Below, piece by piece: positions 43,662-53,177 of a stretch of DNA of 64,000 nt. The translations under genes and the position numbers were made by a program. How positions within the stretch are numbered: position 1 is the first letter of the stretch; each line of letters starts with the position of its first letter. Source of the DNA: Mesorhizobium sp. (lineage in GTDB: Bacteria > Pseudomonadota > Alphaproteobacteria > Rhizobiales > Rhizobiaceae); NCBI RefSeq assembly GCF_017306545.1, contig NZ_JAFKID010000016.1, forward strand, positions 62,001 to 126,000, written 5' to 3'. The notes under the pieces are model-generated. The model ran no database searches and was not told the origin of the DNA. It was given only the letters and a program-made list of their open reading frames with translations.

Positions 43662-45554
43662 ATGAGCCTGCTCGATCCCCTCTACCGCCGCTTCGAGGAC
43701 TGGGTTTCGCCGTTCCGCGAACCGGCGGACCTGCGCCCGCCGGCTACGGTCGCCGGCTTCATCTGGCATTATGTCGGGCAGGCGCGGCTGGCCTTCTTCG
43801 CCATGCTGGTCATCGGCGGCATCGCGCCGCTGGTGGAGGCGGGGCTGTTCTATTTCGTCGGCCGGCTTGTCGATATCCTCGACCAGTTGCCTGCCGGCGG
43901 ACGGAACTGGGAGGCGTTGTGGAACGCGGCCGGCCGGGAACTGGTCTTCATGGTCGCGGTCGTGCTCGTCATCCGCACGATTATCGTCGGACTGTCGGCG
44001 CTGGTGGACGAGCAGACCATCGTGCCGGGCTTCTTCAACCTCGTGCGCTGGCAGGCGCACCGGCACGTTTCGCGCCAGTCCTACGCCTTCTTCCAGAACG
44101 ATTTCGCCGGGCGCATCGCCACCAAGGTCTGGCAGGCGGGGCAGGTGACCGGCGACCTGATGGAAAGCTTCATCGAGGTGGTCTGGTTCATGATCGTCTA
44201 CACCGTCACCACGCTGGCGCTGGTGGCCGGGCTGGACTGGCGGCTGGCGGGGCTGGTGGTGATCTGGATCGCAGCCTTCGGCTGGTTGGCGAAAATCTAT
44301 CTGCCGTCGATCCGCAAGCACGCAGAGGCGACCGCCGAGGCCGGCTCGATGATCAACGGCCGCATCGTCGATTCCTACTCCAACATCCAGGCGCTGAAAC
44401 TGTTCTCCGCCGACGGCGACGACCGCTATATCCGCTCCGGCTTCGACATCTATCTCGGCGCACTCAGGCCCTTCACCCGGCGTCTGACGGGCGTGCGCAT
44501 CGCGCTGACGGCGCTGTCGGGCGTCATGATCACCGTCATCGCCTGCTTTGCCGTGGACCTGTGGGTGGAAGGCGCGATCACCGTCGGCGCGGTGGCCTTC
44601 ACGCTGTCGCTGGTGCTGCGCCTCAACATGCTGCTCGGCCGGCTGATGATGCAGTTGAACGGCATCCTGCGCAATCTCGGCGTGCTGGAGAACTCCAAGG
44701 CGCTGATCTCGCAGCCGCTCGGCCTGACCGACGCGCCGGATGCGAAGGACCTGGCCGTGAGCGGCGGGCGTATCGATTTGAACGGCGTCGTCTTCCACTA
44801 CGGCAAGGGCGGCGGCGTGCTAGACGGCATCGACCTGACCATCCGGCCGGGCGAGAAGGTCGGGCTGGTCGGCCCTTCCGGCGCCGGCAAGACCACGCTG
44901 GTAAACCTCATCCTGCGCCTCTACGACCTCGAGGGCGGCGAAATCCGCATCGACGGGCAGGACGTGGCCGGGGTCACGCAGACGTCGCTGCGCGCCGCCG
45001 TCGGCGTGGTCAGCCAGGATACGGCGCTGTTCCACCGTTCGCTGCGTGACAACATCAGGCTGGGCAAGCCCGACGCCAGCGACCGCGAGGTGATGGCGGC
45101 GGCGCGCCGGGCGGAAGCGCACGAATTCATCCTCGGCCTGCGCGACAACAAGGACCGTGCCGGCTACGACGCCTATGTGGGCGAGCGCGGCGTCAAGCTT
45201 TCCGGCGGCCAGCGGCAGCGCGTGGCGATCGCCCGTGTCTTTTTGAAAGACGCGCCGATCCTGGTGCTGGATGAGGCGACTTCGGCGCTCGATTCCGACG
45301 TCGAGGCGGCGATTCAGGAAAACCTGCACGCGCTGATGCAGGACAAGACCGTCATCGCCATCGCCCACAGGCTTTCCACCATCGCCATGCTCGATAGGCT
45401 GGTGGTGCTGGACGAGGGGCGTATCGTCGAGGAAGGCACGCACGAGGAACTGGTGGCGCTGGACGGGCTTTATGCGCGGCTGTGGAAGCGCCAGTCGGGC
45501 GGCTTCCTGTTCAACGAGGAAAGCGCGCTGGAAGAGACGCGCCCGGCGGAATAG
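43662..45554 (+). CDS. ABC exporter (permease-ATPase fusion), second of a pair
   Basis: A 630-residue half-transporter with the same plan as its neighbour: six helices, then Walker A GPSGAGKTT, Q-loop VVSQDTALFH, signature LSGGQRQRVAIARV, Walker B ILVLDEATSALDSD and H-loop IAHRLST. The two proteins share long identical runs around DEATSALDS and the C-terminal KRQSGGFL/QRQSGGFL, pointing to tandem duplication. A 67-base gap separates them. Both sites look catalytically competent, unlike heterodimers with one degenerate site. Confidence 0.9.
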   Translation: MSLLDPLYRRFEDWVSPFREPADLRPPATVAGFIWHYVGQARLAFFAMLVIGGIAPLVEAGLFYFVGRLVDILDQLPAGGRNWEALWNAAGRELVFMVAVVLVIRTIIVGLSALVDEQTIVPGFFNLVRWQAHRHVSRQSYAFFQNDFAGRIATKVWQAGQVTGDLMESFIEVVWFMIVYTVTTLALVAGLDWRLAGLVVIWIAAFGWLAKIYLPSIRKHAEATAEAGSMINGRIVDSYSNIQALKLFSADGDDRYIRSGFDIYLGALRPFTRRLTGVRIALTALSGVMITVIACFAVDLWVEGAITVGAVAFTLSLVLRLNMLLGRLMMQLNGILRNLGVLENSKALISQPLGLTDAPDAKDLAVSGGRIDLNGVVFHYGKGGGVLDGIDLTIRPGEKVGLVGPSGAGKTTLVNLILRLYDLEGGEIRIDGQDVAGVTQTSLRAAVGVVSQDTALFHRSLRDNIRLGKPDASDREVMAAARRAEAHEFILGLRDNKDRAGYDAYVGERGVKLSGGQRQRVAIARVFLKDAPILVLDEATSALDSDVEAAIQENLHALMQDKTVIAIAHRLSTIAMLDRLVVLDEGRIVEEGTHEELVALDGLYARLWKRQSGGFLFNEESALEETRPAE

Positions 45555-45559
45555 GCGCC

Positions 45560-45895
45560 ATGTCGGTCAGGCCGCCATCCAACCTCGGCAATGCTTCCGT
45601 CTCGGAGGTCCTGTTCGATGCGCTCGGCCAGGAGATCCTGGCGGAGAAGGCGTCGGCGCTCGGCCGCGCCGGGGAGCGCGCCATAGCGAGCCTCGCGCGT
45701 CTCAACGCCCACGACGCGGGGGGCGGACATGCACCCGCAGCCGATTCGCGGCGCAACGAATTGCTCAGGGATGCGGCCGAGGTCGTCTACGCCTTCTTCG
45801 TCCAGCGCGAACTGTGCGGGCTTCGTCGTCACGACGCGGTGATCCGCGACTTGGGTATCCCGCGCGCGGTGCTGGTTAGGCTCGGCGCGAAATAG
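45560..45895 (+). CDS. DUF6665-like small protein, 111 aa
   Basis: A 111-residue soluble helical protein: SVSEVLFDALGQEILAEKAS at the N-terminus, then VVYAFFVQRELCGLRRHDAV and an RDLGIPRAVLVRLGAK tail. This pattern fits a family I know as DUF6665 (from memory, unchecked). The ATG at 45560 starts 5 bases after the exporter stop, so it is the last gene of that operon. Function unknown. Confidence 0.72.
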   Translation: MSVRPPSNLGNASVSEVLFDALGQEILAEKASALGRAGERAIASLARLNAHDAGGGHAPAADSRRNELLRDAAEVVYAFFVQRELCGLRRHDAVIRDLGIPRAVLVRLGAK

Positions 45896-46153
45896 CGCGG
45901 CCGCCGCCCTTCTTCCTGTCAAAGCCGCGGAAAAGACGTTGCTGCGCCGGGGAGAATGGGCCACGGCACAAAAGCCTTGCGACAATCTGCCATGGTTGCG
46001 TCACCCGTCTGGACAAAAACAGTCGTCACGCATAAACCGAAACCAAATGCCGGAGGAATCCGCTAGCCCGTTGCCATGCGCGGTGGGGCTGGCGCGCGAG
46101 TGGGGACAAAGGCTCGCCCTGCGGCACGGAAGAGGCGAAAGGACCAGGCAACC

Positions 46154-46717
46154 GTGAGCGCAACCGACGACACCCACGATCCCAATCGCCGCGATTTTCT
46201 TTATATCGCCACCGGCATGGCCGGCGTGGTCGGCGCGGCCGCCGTCGCCTGGCCGTTCATCGACCAGATGCGCCCCGACGCCTCGACGCTGGCGCTGTCA
46301 TCGGTCGAGGTCGATGTCGCTTCGCTGACGCCCGGTTCTTCGCTGATCGTGAAGTGGCGCGGCAAGCCGGTCGTGGTGCGCAACCGCACGCCGGAAGAGA
46401 TCAAGAGCGGCGAGGACGTCAAGCTCGACGACCTTAAGGACCCGATCGCCCGCAACGCCAACCTGCCGGCCGACGCGCCGGCCACCGACGCCAACCGCAC
46501 CACGCCGGGCAAGGAAGCCTGGATGGTCATGGTCCAGGTCTGCACCCATCTCGGCTGCATTCCGCTCGGTCAGGAAGGTGAGTTCGGCGGCTGGTTCTGC
46601 CCGTGCCATGGTTCGCAATACGACACCGCCGGTCGCATCCGCAAAGGCCCGGCGCCTGAAAACATGGCTGTGCCGGTCTTTTCTTTCATCTCCGATACCA
46701 AGATCCGCATCGGCTGA
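46154..46717 (+). CDS. petA: Ubiquinol-cytochrome c reductase Rieske iron-sulfur subunit
   Basis: Rieske protein of 187 residues. A twin-arginine signal-anchor ([11 protein letters not shown], then a hydrophobic segment) precedes the soluble domain. The [2Fe-2S] boxes are CTHLGC (Cys130, His132, Cys135) and CPCHGS (Cys149, Cys151, His152). The GTG at 46154 has AAAGGA about 10 bases upstream; the frame to 46076 is not needed. First gene of petABC. It passes electrons from ubiquinol to cytochrome c1 at the periplasmic face. The 258 bases upstream (45896-46153) must hold the promoter, but I see no clear box. Confidence 0.95.
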   Translation: MSATDDTHDPNRRDFLYIATGMAGVVGAAAVAWPFIDQMRPDASTLALSSVEVDVASLTPGSSLIVKWRGKPVVVRNRTPEEIKSGEDVKLDDLKDPIARNANLPADAPATDANRTTPGKEAWMVMVQVCTHLGCIPLGQEGEFGGWFCPCHGSQYDTAGRIRKGPAPENMAVPVFSFISDTKIRIG

Positions 46718-46731
46718 GGCAGGGGGAAATC

Positions 46732-48036
46732 ATGAGCGAGGGACATTCCACCTATACGCCGAAGACCGGCATCGGCCGCTGGTTCGACGCCCGCCTGCCG
46801 CTGCCGAGGCTGGTCTATGACAGCTTCATCGCCTATCCGGTGCCGCGCAACCTGAACTACGCCTGGACGTTCGGTGGCATTCTTTCGATCATGCTGGTGG
46901 CGCAGATCCTCACCGGCATCGTGCTCGCCATGCACTACAGCGACACGACAGGCCTGGCCTTCGATTCGGTCGAGAAGATCATGCGCGACGTCAACAACGG
47001 TTGGCTGCTGCGCTACCTGCACTCCAACGGTGCGTCGTTCTTCTTCATCGCCGTCTATGTCCATATCTTCCGCGGCCTCTACTACGGCTCCTACAAGGCG
47101 CCGCGCGAGCTTCTGTGGATTCTGGGCTGCATCATCTACCTCTTGATGATGGCGACCGGCTTCATGGGTTACGTGCTTCCCTGGGGGCAGATGTCGTTCT
47201 GGGGCGCCACCGTCATCACCGGCTTCTTCACGGCCATCCCGCTGGTCGGCGACTGGATCCAGCAGCTCCTGCTCGGCGGCTTCGCCGTCGACAACCCGAC
47301 GCTGAACCGCTTCTTCGCGCTGCATTACCTTCTGCCGTTCATGATTGCCGGCGTCGTCGTGCTGCACGTCTGGGCGCTGCACGTCACCGGCCAGAACAAC
47401 CCGACCGGCATCGATGTGAAGTCCAAAACCGACACCGTCGCCTTCACGCCCTATGCGACCATCAAGGATGCGCTTGGCATGGTGGTGTTCCTGCTGGTGT
47501 TCGCCTACTTCGTCTTCTACCTGCCGAACTATCTCGGCCATCCGGACAACTACACCGTCGCCAACCCGCTGAAGACGCCCGCGCACATCGTGCCGGAATG
47601 GTACTTCCTGCCGTTCTACGCCATCCTGCGCGCCATTACCTTCAACATCGGGCCGATCAACTCGAAGCTCGGCGGTGTGCTCGCCATGTTCGGCGCGATC
47701 GCCATGCTGTTCCTGGTGCCGTGGCTCGACACGTCCAAGGTGCGCTCGGCCGTCTACCGGCCTTGGTACAAGCTGTTCTTCTGGCTGTTCCTGGCCGACG
47801 CCGTCTTCCTCGGCTGGCTGGGTTCGCGCCCGGCGGAGGGCTCGTACGTGCTGATGGCGCAGCTTGCAACGCTGTTCTACTTCGCCTTCTTCCTGATCGC
47901 GATGCCGGTGCTGGGGCTGATCGAGACGCCGCGGCGGCTGCCGAACTCGATCACCGAGGCGGTGCTGGAAAAGAACAAGGGCTCGGGCAGCGGGCATCCT
48001 GCGGGCGCGACTGCCGCACCGGAAACCAAGGGCTGA
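46732..48036 (+). CDS. petB: Ubiquinol-cytochrome c reductase cytochrome b subunit
   Basis: A 434-residue membrane protein with eight or nine helices. The haem-ligating histidines lie in [20 protein letters not shown] and in [21 protein letters not shown]. The quinol site [12 protein letters not shown] and the PWGQMSFWG loop are intact. AGGGGG precedes the ATG 15 bases after petA. It houses the two b haems and the Qo and Qi sites of the bc1 complex. Confidence 0.96.
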   Translation: MSEGHSTYTPKTGIGRWFDARLPLPRLVYDSFIAYPVPRNLNYAWTFGGILSIMLVAQILTGIVLAMHYSDTTGLAFDSVEKIMRDVNNGWLLRYLHSNGASFFFIAVYVHIFRGLYYGSYKAPRELLWILGCIIYLLMMATGFMGYVLPWGQMSFWGATVITGFFTAIPLVGDWIQQLLLGGFAVDNPTLNRFFALHYLLPFMIAGVVVLHVWALHVTGQNNPTGIDVKSKTDTVAFTPYATIKDALGMVVFLLVFAYFVFYLPNYLGHPDNYTVANPLKTPAHIVPEWYFLPFYAILRAITFNIGPINSKLGGVLAMFGAIAMLFLVPWLDTSKVRSAVYRPWYKLFFWLFLADAVFLGWLGSRPAEGSYVLMAQLATLFYFAFFLIAMPVLGLIETPRRLPNSITEAVLEKNKGSGSGHPAGATAAPETKG

Positions 48037-48060
48037 GCGAGAGAGCAGGGGACAACAGTC

Positions 48061-48939
48061 ATGAAGAAGTTACTCGTCTCGCTCGCCGCAGCCGGGCTGG
48101 TGCTTGCCGGTGCCGCCGCCGTGATCGCGCAGGAGCAGGAACCCGCCAAGACCGAGGGTCACAGCGAGGCCAACCCGACGCACTTCCCGATCAAGGAGCC
48201 GAAGGAGATGAACTGGTCCTTCGCCGGGCCATTCGGCACCTACGACAAGGCGCAACTCCAGCGTGGGCTCAAGGTCTACAAGGAGGTCTGTTCGGCCTGC
48301 CACTCGATGAACCTGGTGGCCTTCCGCACGTTGGCCGACCTCGGCTATTCCGAAGCGCAGGTGAAGGCCTTCGCCGCCGAATACACCATCCATGACGGCC
48401 CCAACGACGACGGCGACATGTTCGACCGTCCGGGCAAGCCGTCCGACTATTTCACGCCGCCCTTCGCCAACGAGCAGGCGGCCGCCGCCTCGAACGGTGG
48501 CGCAGCGCCGCCTGATATGTCGCTGCTGGCCAAGGCCCGCGGTGTCGAGCGCGGCTTCCCGCGCTTCATCTTCGATATTTTCACGCAGTATCAGTCGGGC
48601 GGGCCGGACTACATCCACTCGCTGCTGACCGGCTACAACGAGCAGCCGCCGGCCGGCATGGTGATCCCCGAAGGCACCCATTACAATCCGTACTTCGCCA
48701 ACGGCGTGTCGCTGAAGATGCCGCCGCCGCTGTCGGACGGGCAAGTGACCTACGACGACGGCGCACCGCAGACGGTGGACCAGTATTCGCAGGACGTCGC
48801 CGCTTTCCTGATGTGGGCCGCGGAGCCGCATCTGGAGGAGCGCAAGAAGACCGGTTTCCGGGTCGTCATCTTCATGCTGCTGTTCGGCGGGCTGATGTAC
48901 ATGACCAAGCGCAAAGTGTGGTCCGACGTCGCGCACTGA
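48061..48939 (+). CDS. petC: Ubiquinol-cytochrome c reductase cytochrome c1 subunit
   Basis: A 292-residue protein with a signal peptide (cleavage near VIAQ), the covalent haem site CSACH (Cys77, Cys80, His81), a Met-containing SLKMPPPL segment for the axial ligand, and one C-terminal membrane anchor (VVIFMLLFGGLMY). In many rhizobia cytochromes b and c1 are fused in one gene; here they are separate. Last gene of petABC; a palindrome and a terminator follow. Confidence 0.95.
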   Translation: MKKLLVSLAAAGLVLAGAAAVIAQEQEPAKTEGHSEANPTHFPIKEPKEMNWSFAGPFGTYDKAQLQRGLKVYKEVCSACHSMNLVAFRTLADLGYSEAQVKAFAAEYTIHDGPNDDGDMFDRPGKPSDYFTPPFANEQAAAASNGGAAPPDMSLLAKARGVERGFPRFIFDIFTQYQSGGPDYIHSLLTGYNEQPPAGMVIPEGTHYNPYFANGVSLKMPPPLSDGQVTYDDGAPQTVDQYSQDVAAFLMWAAEPHLEERKKTGFRVVIFMLLFGGLMYMTKRKVWSDVAH

Positions 48940-48943
48940 GCGA

Positions 48944-49043
48944 CCTTTCTAAATCCGTGAGGCCGGGCTGCAAACGGCGTTCGGCTGCGCTCCGGTGCTC
49001 GCCGATCACCGTTTTCGCCTCGGCCTGACGGATTTCGGAAAGG
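48944..49043. repeat. 100-base imperfect palindrome after petC
   Basis: Outer arms CCTTTC-TAAATCCGTGAGGCCG and CGGCCTGACGGATTTCGGAAAGG, with inner complementarity between AAACGGCG and CGCCGATCACCGTTTT. It starts 5 bases after the petC stop and holds no reading frame. Confidence 0.75.
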
Positions 49044-49074
49044 CCGCTGAAGCTTGATCGGCTGAAAAGCGCGA

Positions 49075-49100
49075 GGGCACCGACGGTGCCCTTTTCTTTT
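49075..49100 (+). terminator. Intrinsic terminator of petABC
   Basis: Perfect 7-bp stem GGGCACC / GGTGCCC with a 3-base loop, followed by TTTTCTTTT. It lies 135 bases after petC and just before the apt gene. Confidence 0.88.
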
Positions 49101-49145
49101 GGCCGCCAAATCGGCAAGACTGAGCGGCAATCGGGAATCCCGTCG

Positions 49146-49691
49146 ATGAAATCCTCGCTCGAAGACACGCTGCTCGCCGCGATCCGCACGATCCCGGACT
49201 ATCCCAGGCCCGGCGTCCTGTTTCGCGACATCACCACGCTGCTCGGCAATGCGCGTGCCTTTCGCCGCACCGTGGACGAACTGGTGCACCCCTATGCCGG
49301 GCAGAAGGTCGACAAGATCGCCGGTATCGAGGCGCGCGGCTTTATCCTCGGCGGGGCGGTGGCGCACCAGCTCTCGGCGGGCTTCGTGCCGATCCGCAAG
49401 AAGGGCAAGCTGCCGCACGAGACGGTGCGTGTCGCCTACAGCCTCGAATACGGGCTGGACGAGATGGAGATGCACAAGGACGGCGTGGCGCCCGGCGAGA
49501 AGGTGATCCTCGTCGACGACCTGATCGCCACCGGCGGCACGGCGGAAGCGGCGGTAAAACTGCTTCGCCAAATCGGCGCCGACATCATCGCCGCCTGCTT
49601 CGTCATCGACCTGCCGGATCTCGGCGGCCGCGCCAAGCTGGAGGCGCTGGGCGTGCCGGTGCATGTGCTGATCGGCTTCGAGGGGCATTGA
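49146..49691 (+). CDS. apt: Adenine phosphoribosyltransferase
   Basis: Purine salvage enzyme of 181 residues that forms AMP from adenine and PRPP. The PRPP loop [14 protein letters not shown] is complete, and the N-terminal [14 protein letters not shown] and the hood segment [15 protein letters not shown] match the family. The start at 49146 (MKSSLEDT) follows the family; the frame to 49086 covers the petC terminator. Probably its own transcription unit. A two-hairpin repeat follows the stop. Confidence 0.95.
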   Translation: MKSSLEDTLLAAIRTIPDYPRPGVLFRDITTLLGNARAFRRTVDELVHPYAGQKVDKIAGIEARGFILGGAVAHQLSAGFVPIRKKGKLPHETVRVAYSLEYGLDEMEMHKDGVAPGEKVILVDDLIATGGTAEAAVKLLRQIGADIIAACFVIDLPDLGGRAKLEALGVPVHVLIGFEGH

Positions 49692-49702
49692 AGCGAGACC
49701 GC

Positions 49703-49808
49703 TTAGAGCGGAATGCCGTTTTCCTGAATCGGTATTCCGCTCTAACCATTTGTTTTTGAAGCATGATGTTTTCCGAAAAGTCTGCAACTTTTCGGCATCA
49801 TGCTCTAA
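49703..49808 (-). repeat. Two-hairpin intergenic repeat, copy 2 (inverted)
   Basis: Same element as 6571-6672 in reverse orientation. The arms read TTAGAGCGGAAT and ATTCCGCTCTAA, so the changed base pair (A-T in copy 1 to G-C here) is compensated in the stem. Confidence 0.88.
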
Positions 49809-49825
49809 CATCGCGTGGGTTGGCA

Positions 49826-50458
49826 TCAGGCCGTGCGTAAAGCTTCCCAAAGCGCAAAGGCGGCCGCTGCGATCAGCAGCGCGCCGGCGGCGCGGCCGAT
49901 CATGACCGTCGCGGCCGGATGGCCGGTCAGTGCCTCGCGGCTTTTCCCCGCCGCCAGCGCCAGCCCGCCGTAGATCGCCATTTGCACGGCAACGGTCATC
50001 GCTCCCATGACCAGGGCCTGCATTCCGATCGGCCCGTATTCCGGCTTCATGAATTGCGGATACACGGCGAGCACGAACAGCCAGGCCTTCGGATTGAGGA
50101 TGCAGGTCATCAGGCCTTGCAGCAGGATCGTGGCGGAGGACCGGCGCGCCGCCGTTCCGACGGAGTGGACCGCGATGGAGGAGCGCAGCAGCGAAACGCC
50201 TATCCACAGCATATAGAGCGATCCGGCGACCAGCATGGCTTTGGACAGGGCAGGCACGACGTTGGCGAGCCCGACGACGAAGACGGTGCCGAAGAGGGTG
50301 TGGCAGACGCCGCCGAGCATGATGCCGGCGGTCGCGGCCAGGCCCGATTGGCGGCCGCCCGTCAGCGCGTTGGCCAGCACGAAGAACATGTCCATGCCGG
50401 GCACGACGATGATGCCGACCAGCAGGACGAAGTAGAGCCAGAGCGCGGTGGCGTACAT
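49826..50458 (-). CDS. LysE family amino acid/homoserine-lactone exporter
   Basis: A 210-residue inner-membrane protein with about six helices and the RhtB/LysE family pattern: VVPGMDMFFVLANALTGGRQ near the N-terminus and CILNPKAWLF in the middle. The ATG at 50458 was chosen because the longer frame adds only a polar stretch. A substrate such as an amino acid or homoserine derivative is likely but cannot be read from the sequence. It stands alone between the repeat and the MaoC genes. Confidence 0.87.
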   Translation of the reverse strand: MYATALWLYFVLLVGIIVVPGMDMFFVLANALTGGRQSGLAATAGIMLGGVCHTLFGTVFVVGLANVVPALSKAMLVAGSLYMLWIGVSLLRSSIAVHSVGTAARRSSATILLQGLMTCILNPKAWLFVLAVYPQFMKPEYGPIGMQALVMGAMTVAVQMAIYGGLALAAGKSREALTGHPAATVMIGRAAGALLIAAAAFALWEALRTA

Positions 50459-50594
50459 GATGGATCGTTCCGAGGTGGCGCAGGCAGGGATTGGCGGCAA
50501 AGCGATATCCCACCGCTGCTGACACCATCACGTCAGGAGGTGCGCGTTTCGTCCCTCTTTTCCGTCAGGAAAAATGGCCGCGTCGGTGTCGCCC

Positions 50595-51074
50595 TTATGC
50601 GGCCGGCCCTTGGTCCACTTTCACCAGCACGGCGCTTTCGAATTCGATCACCTTGTCGCCGGTGGAATCGAACCCGTCGCCGTTTAGGGTCAGCATGCGC
50701 CAGCCGGGGCGCGAGGCCAGCGCGCGGTGATGCAGCGCGGTGCGCGTGTAGGAAACGGTTTCGCCGGCATAGACCGGCTTCAGCCATTTCAGGTTGCGGA
50801 AGCCGGGCGAGGGGCCGAATTGCGGAGCCGGGCCGGGGCCGTTCCATGGGCCGATGCCGGCGCCGGCTGCAAGGTTGCATTTCATCCAGGCGGCGGCGGT
50901 GTGCCAGCCGGAGGCGCACAGGCTGCCGAACACGCTGCCCCTGGCCGTTTCTTCGCTGAGATGGAAGGGTTGCGGATCGTAGTTGCGGGCGAAGGCGACG
51001 ATCGCCTCGGGCGTGAAGGTGTAGGAGCCGAGCGGAACCGTCTCGCCGATGCGCAGGAATTCGTCCAGGTTCAT
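50595..51074 (-). CDS. MaoC-like hot-dog dehydratase, second of a pair
   Basis: A 159-residue single hot-dog fold protein of the MaoC/(R)-hydratase family. The catalytic Asp and His appear in YDPQPFHLSEE, followed by ASGWHTAAAWMKC. It starts within the stop of its paralogue (ATGA), so they are coupled and probably form a hetero-oligomer hydrating or dehydrating an acyl-CoA. The pathway is not evident; no CoA ligase or thiolase lies nearby. Confidence 0.87.
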   Translation of the reverse strand: MNLDEFLRIGETVPLGSYTFTPEAIVAFARNYDPQPFHLSEETARGSVFGSLCASGWHTAAAWMKCNLAAGAGIGPWNGPGPAPQFGPSPGFRNLKWLKPVYAGETVSYTRTALHHRALASRPGWRMLTLNGDGFDSTGDKVIEFESAVLVKVDQGPAA

Positions 51075-51535
51075 TGGCCGACGCCCTCTCGCGTCAGGAA
51101 CATGCCGGTGTTCTCAAGCTCGAACACGGCCTCTCCACGCTGGTTGGTCATCTCGGCACGCATGGTGACGAAACCGAGGCCGGGGCGCGATTTGGAGGTG
51201 CGCTTGGCAAGCACGGTGGTGCGGGCGGCGAGCGTGTCTCCGGCCAGCACCGGGGCCTTCCACCGGGCCGAGTCGATGCCCGGCGATCCTTGCGAGGTGG
51301 AGTCCAGGAGAAGGCTGTCGCACAGCATGCGCATGAACATGGCGCAGGTATGCCAGCCGGAGGCGGAAAGCCCGCCGAGGATGCTTTGTCGGCCCGCTTC
51401 CGCATCGAGATGCATCGGCTGCGGGTCGAATTCCGACGCGAAGGCAACGATTTCTTCGGCCGTCACCGTCTTGGCGCCGAGGTCGAGCGAGGCGCCCTCG
51501 ACGAAATCCTCATAGGCCCATCGTTTGCCGGTCAT
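51071..51535 (-). CDS. MaoC-like hot-dog dehydratase, first of a pair
   Basis: A 154-residue paralogue of the following gene. The motif FDPQPMHLDAE holds the catalytic Asp-His pair, followed by SASGWHTCAMFMRM. The two share block order (GSxxxSGWHT, then VxAGDT or VYAGETVS) and differ mainly in a Pro/Gly insertion in the second. Encoded first in the pair; the promoter should lie in 51536-51649. The substrate is likely an enoyl-CoA. Confidence 0.87.
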   Translation of the reverse strand: MTGKRWAYEDFVEGASLDLGAKTVTAEEIVAFASEFDPQPMHLDAEAGRQSILGGLSASGWHTCAMFMRMLCDSLLLDSTSQGSPGIDSARWKAPVLAGDTLAARTTVLAKRTSKSRPGLGFVTMRAEMTNQRGEAVFELENTGMFLTREGVGQ

Positions 51536-51649
51536 CGCACAATCCGTTCAAGCTTGTACGATTACCATGGACCACGGCCGAGCCCGGCACAAGCCGGGCG
51601 GCCGGTTGGTCCAACGGTTCGGTGGCGATGACGGGAGGCCGACGCCAGC

Positions 51650-51967
51650 TCAGTAGCCGCGGTTATAGTAGCGGTCGTCGCAGGGGGCGACGAAGATGCG
51701 GCCGCTCCTGTAGTCGCGATAGCGGCACATCTCCTGGCCGCGATCCTTGGGCGCGGTGGAGGAGCCGACGACGGCACCCAGCAGCGCGCCGGCGCCGGCG
51801 CCGATCAGGGTGCTTTCGGTGTTGCCGCCGATGGCCTGGCCGACCAGCGCGCCGCCGGCGCCACCGATCAGGGCACCGGTGCCGGCCCGCTGCTGCGATT
51901 CGGTCTGGGCGCAGCCCGCCAGCGTCAGGGCGGCGAGGGCCGCGACGATCAAGTGGTTGGCTTTCAT
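51650..51967 (-). CDS. Glycine-zipper 2TM lipoprotein, 17-kDa antigen type
   Basis: A 105-residue precursor with a lipoprotein signal (LAALTLAGCAQ). A Gly/Ala-rich double zipper follows (GALIGGAGGALVGQAIGG and LIGAGAGALLGAVVG), with a polar C-terminal tail containing two cysteines (MCRYRDYRS and FVAPCDDRYY). AAGGAGAGGA lies upstream of the ATG at 51967. Outer-membrane or inner-membrane lipoprotein of the YMGG/Gly-zipper type, often envelope-stress related. It is shorter than rickettsial 17-kDa antigens. Confidence 0.85.
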   Translation of the reverse strand: MKANHLIVAALAALTLAGCAQTESQQRAGTGALIGGAGGALVGQAIGGNTESTLIGAGAGALLGAVVGSSTAPKDRGQEMCRYRDYRSGRIFVAPCDDRYYNRGY

Positions 51968-52061
51968 AAGAGTATCCTCTCCTTGCATGTCCCTTGGGCG
52001 CTCAAATGCAGCCGCATTACGGCGGAAGATAGGCGCCCCGTCAGGGGTCTGATGTCTTGCC

Positions 52062-53165
52062 TCAGGTGTTGAACCTGAAGAGCAGGACGTCGCCGTCCTG
52101 CACGACGTATTCCTTGCCCTCGTCGCGCGCCTTGCCGGCTTCCTTGGCCGCGACCTCGCCACCCAGCGTGACGAAATCGTCATAGGCGATGGTCTGGGCG
52201 CGGATGAAGCCGCGCTCGAAGTCGGAGTGGATGACGCCGGCGGCCTGCGGCGCCTTGGTGCCCCTCTCGATCGTCCAGGCGCGCGTTTCCTTCGGCCCGG
52301 CGGTGAAATAGGTGATGAGGTGCAGCAGTTCGTAGCCGGCGCGGATCAGCCTATCCAGGCCCGGCTCCTCCAGCCCCATGGCGGCGAGGAATTCATGCTC
52401 CTCGTCGTCGGGAAGCTGGGCGACTTCCGCCTCGATGGCGGCCGAGATGACGACGGTGCGGGCGCCCTGCGCTGCCGCCATCTTTTCCACCGCTTCGGTG
52501 TGGGCGTTGCCGGTGGCGGCGTCGGCTTCGGCGACGTTGCAGACGTAGAGCACGGGATGCGAGGTCAAAAGGTTCAGGCCTTGCAATGCTTTCAGGTCCT
52601 CGGGGTCGATGTCCTTCAGGAGCACGCGCGTCGGCTTGCCGTCCTGCAAAAGCGCCAGCGCCTTTTCCATCATCGGCAGGGCGACCGTGGCTTCCTTGTC
52701 CTTGCCCTGCGCGCGCTTGCGGATTTGCACGATGCGGCGGTCGAGGCTTTCGAGATCGGCCAGCATGAGCTCCGTCTCGACCGTCTCGGCGTCGGCGACG
52801 GGATCGATGCGACCCTCGACATGGGTGATGTCGTCGTCCTCGAAGCAGCGCAACACGTGCACGATGGCGTCGACCTCGCGGATGTTGGCGAGGAACTGGT
52901 TGCCGAGGCCTTCGCCCTTGGAGGCGCCGCGCACCAGGCCGGCGATATCGACGAAGGAGATGCGGGTCGGGATGATCTCCTTCGACTTGGCGACCGCGGC
53001 GATCTTCTGCATGCGCGGATCGGGCACGGCCACCTCGCCGGTGTTCGGCTCGATGGTGCAGAAGGGATAGTTGGCGGCCTGCGCGGCAGCCGTGCGCGTC
53101 AAGGCGTTGAAGAGCGTCGACTTGCCGACATTGGGCAGGCCGACGATGCCGCATTTGAAACCCAT
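52062..53165 (-). CDS. ychF: Redox-regulated ATPase YchF (Obg-like)
   Basis: A 367-residue P-loop protein of the Obg family that prefers ATP. G1 is GLPNVGKST. The usual NKxD is replaced by CNVAEAD, as in YchF. The C-terminal TGS domain ends in a conserved [17 protein letters not shown] coiled-coil insertion lies near 130-170. It binds ribosomes and modulates translation and oxidative-stress responses by family. It follows the toxin gene; in related genomes it usually comes right after pth. Confidence 0.95.
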   Translation of the reverse strand: MGFKCGIVGLPNVGKSTLFNALTRTAAAQAANYPFCTIEPNTGEVAVPDPRMQKIAAVAKSKEIIPTRISFVDIAGLVRGASKGEGLGNQFLANIREVDAIVHVLRCFEDDDITHVEGRIDPVADAETVETELMLADLESLDRRIVQIRKRAQGKDKEATVALPMMEKALALLQDGKPTRVLLKDIDPEDLKALQGLNLLTSHPVLYVCNVAEADAATGNAHTEAVEKMAAAQGARTVVISAAIEAEVAQLPDDEEHEFLAAMGLEEPGLDRLIRAGYELLHLITYFTAGPKETRAWTIERGTKAPQAAGVIHSDFERGFIRAQTIAYDDFVTLGGEVAAKEAGKARDEGKEYVVQDGDVLLFRFNT

Positions 53166-53177
53166 GATGATACAGTC

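Noticed and set aside
45896..46153. FNR/FixK or RoxR-type box upstream of petA
   Set aside because: Searched by eye for TTGA-N6-TCAA and similar; none with both half-sites.
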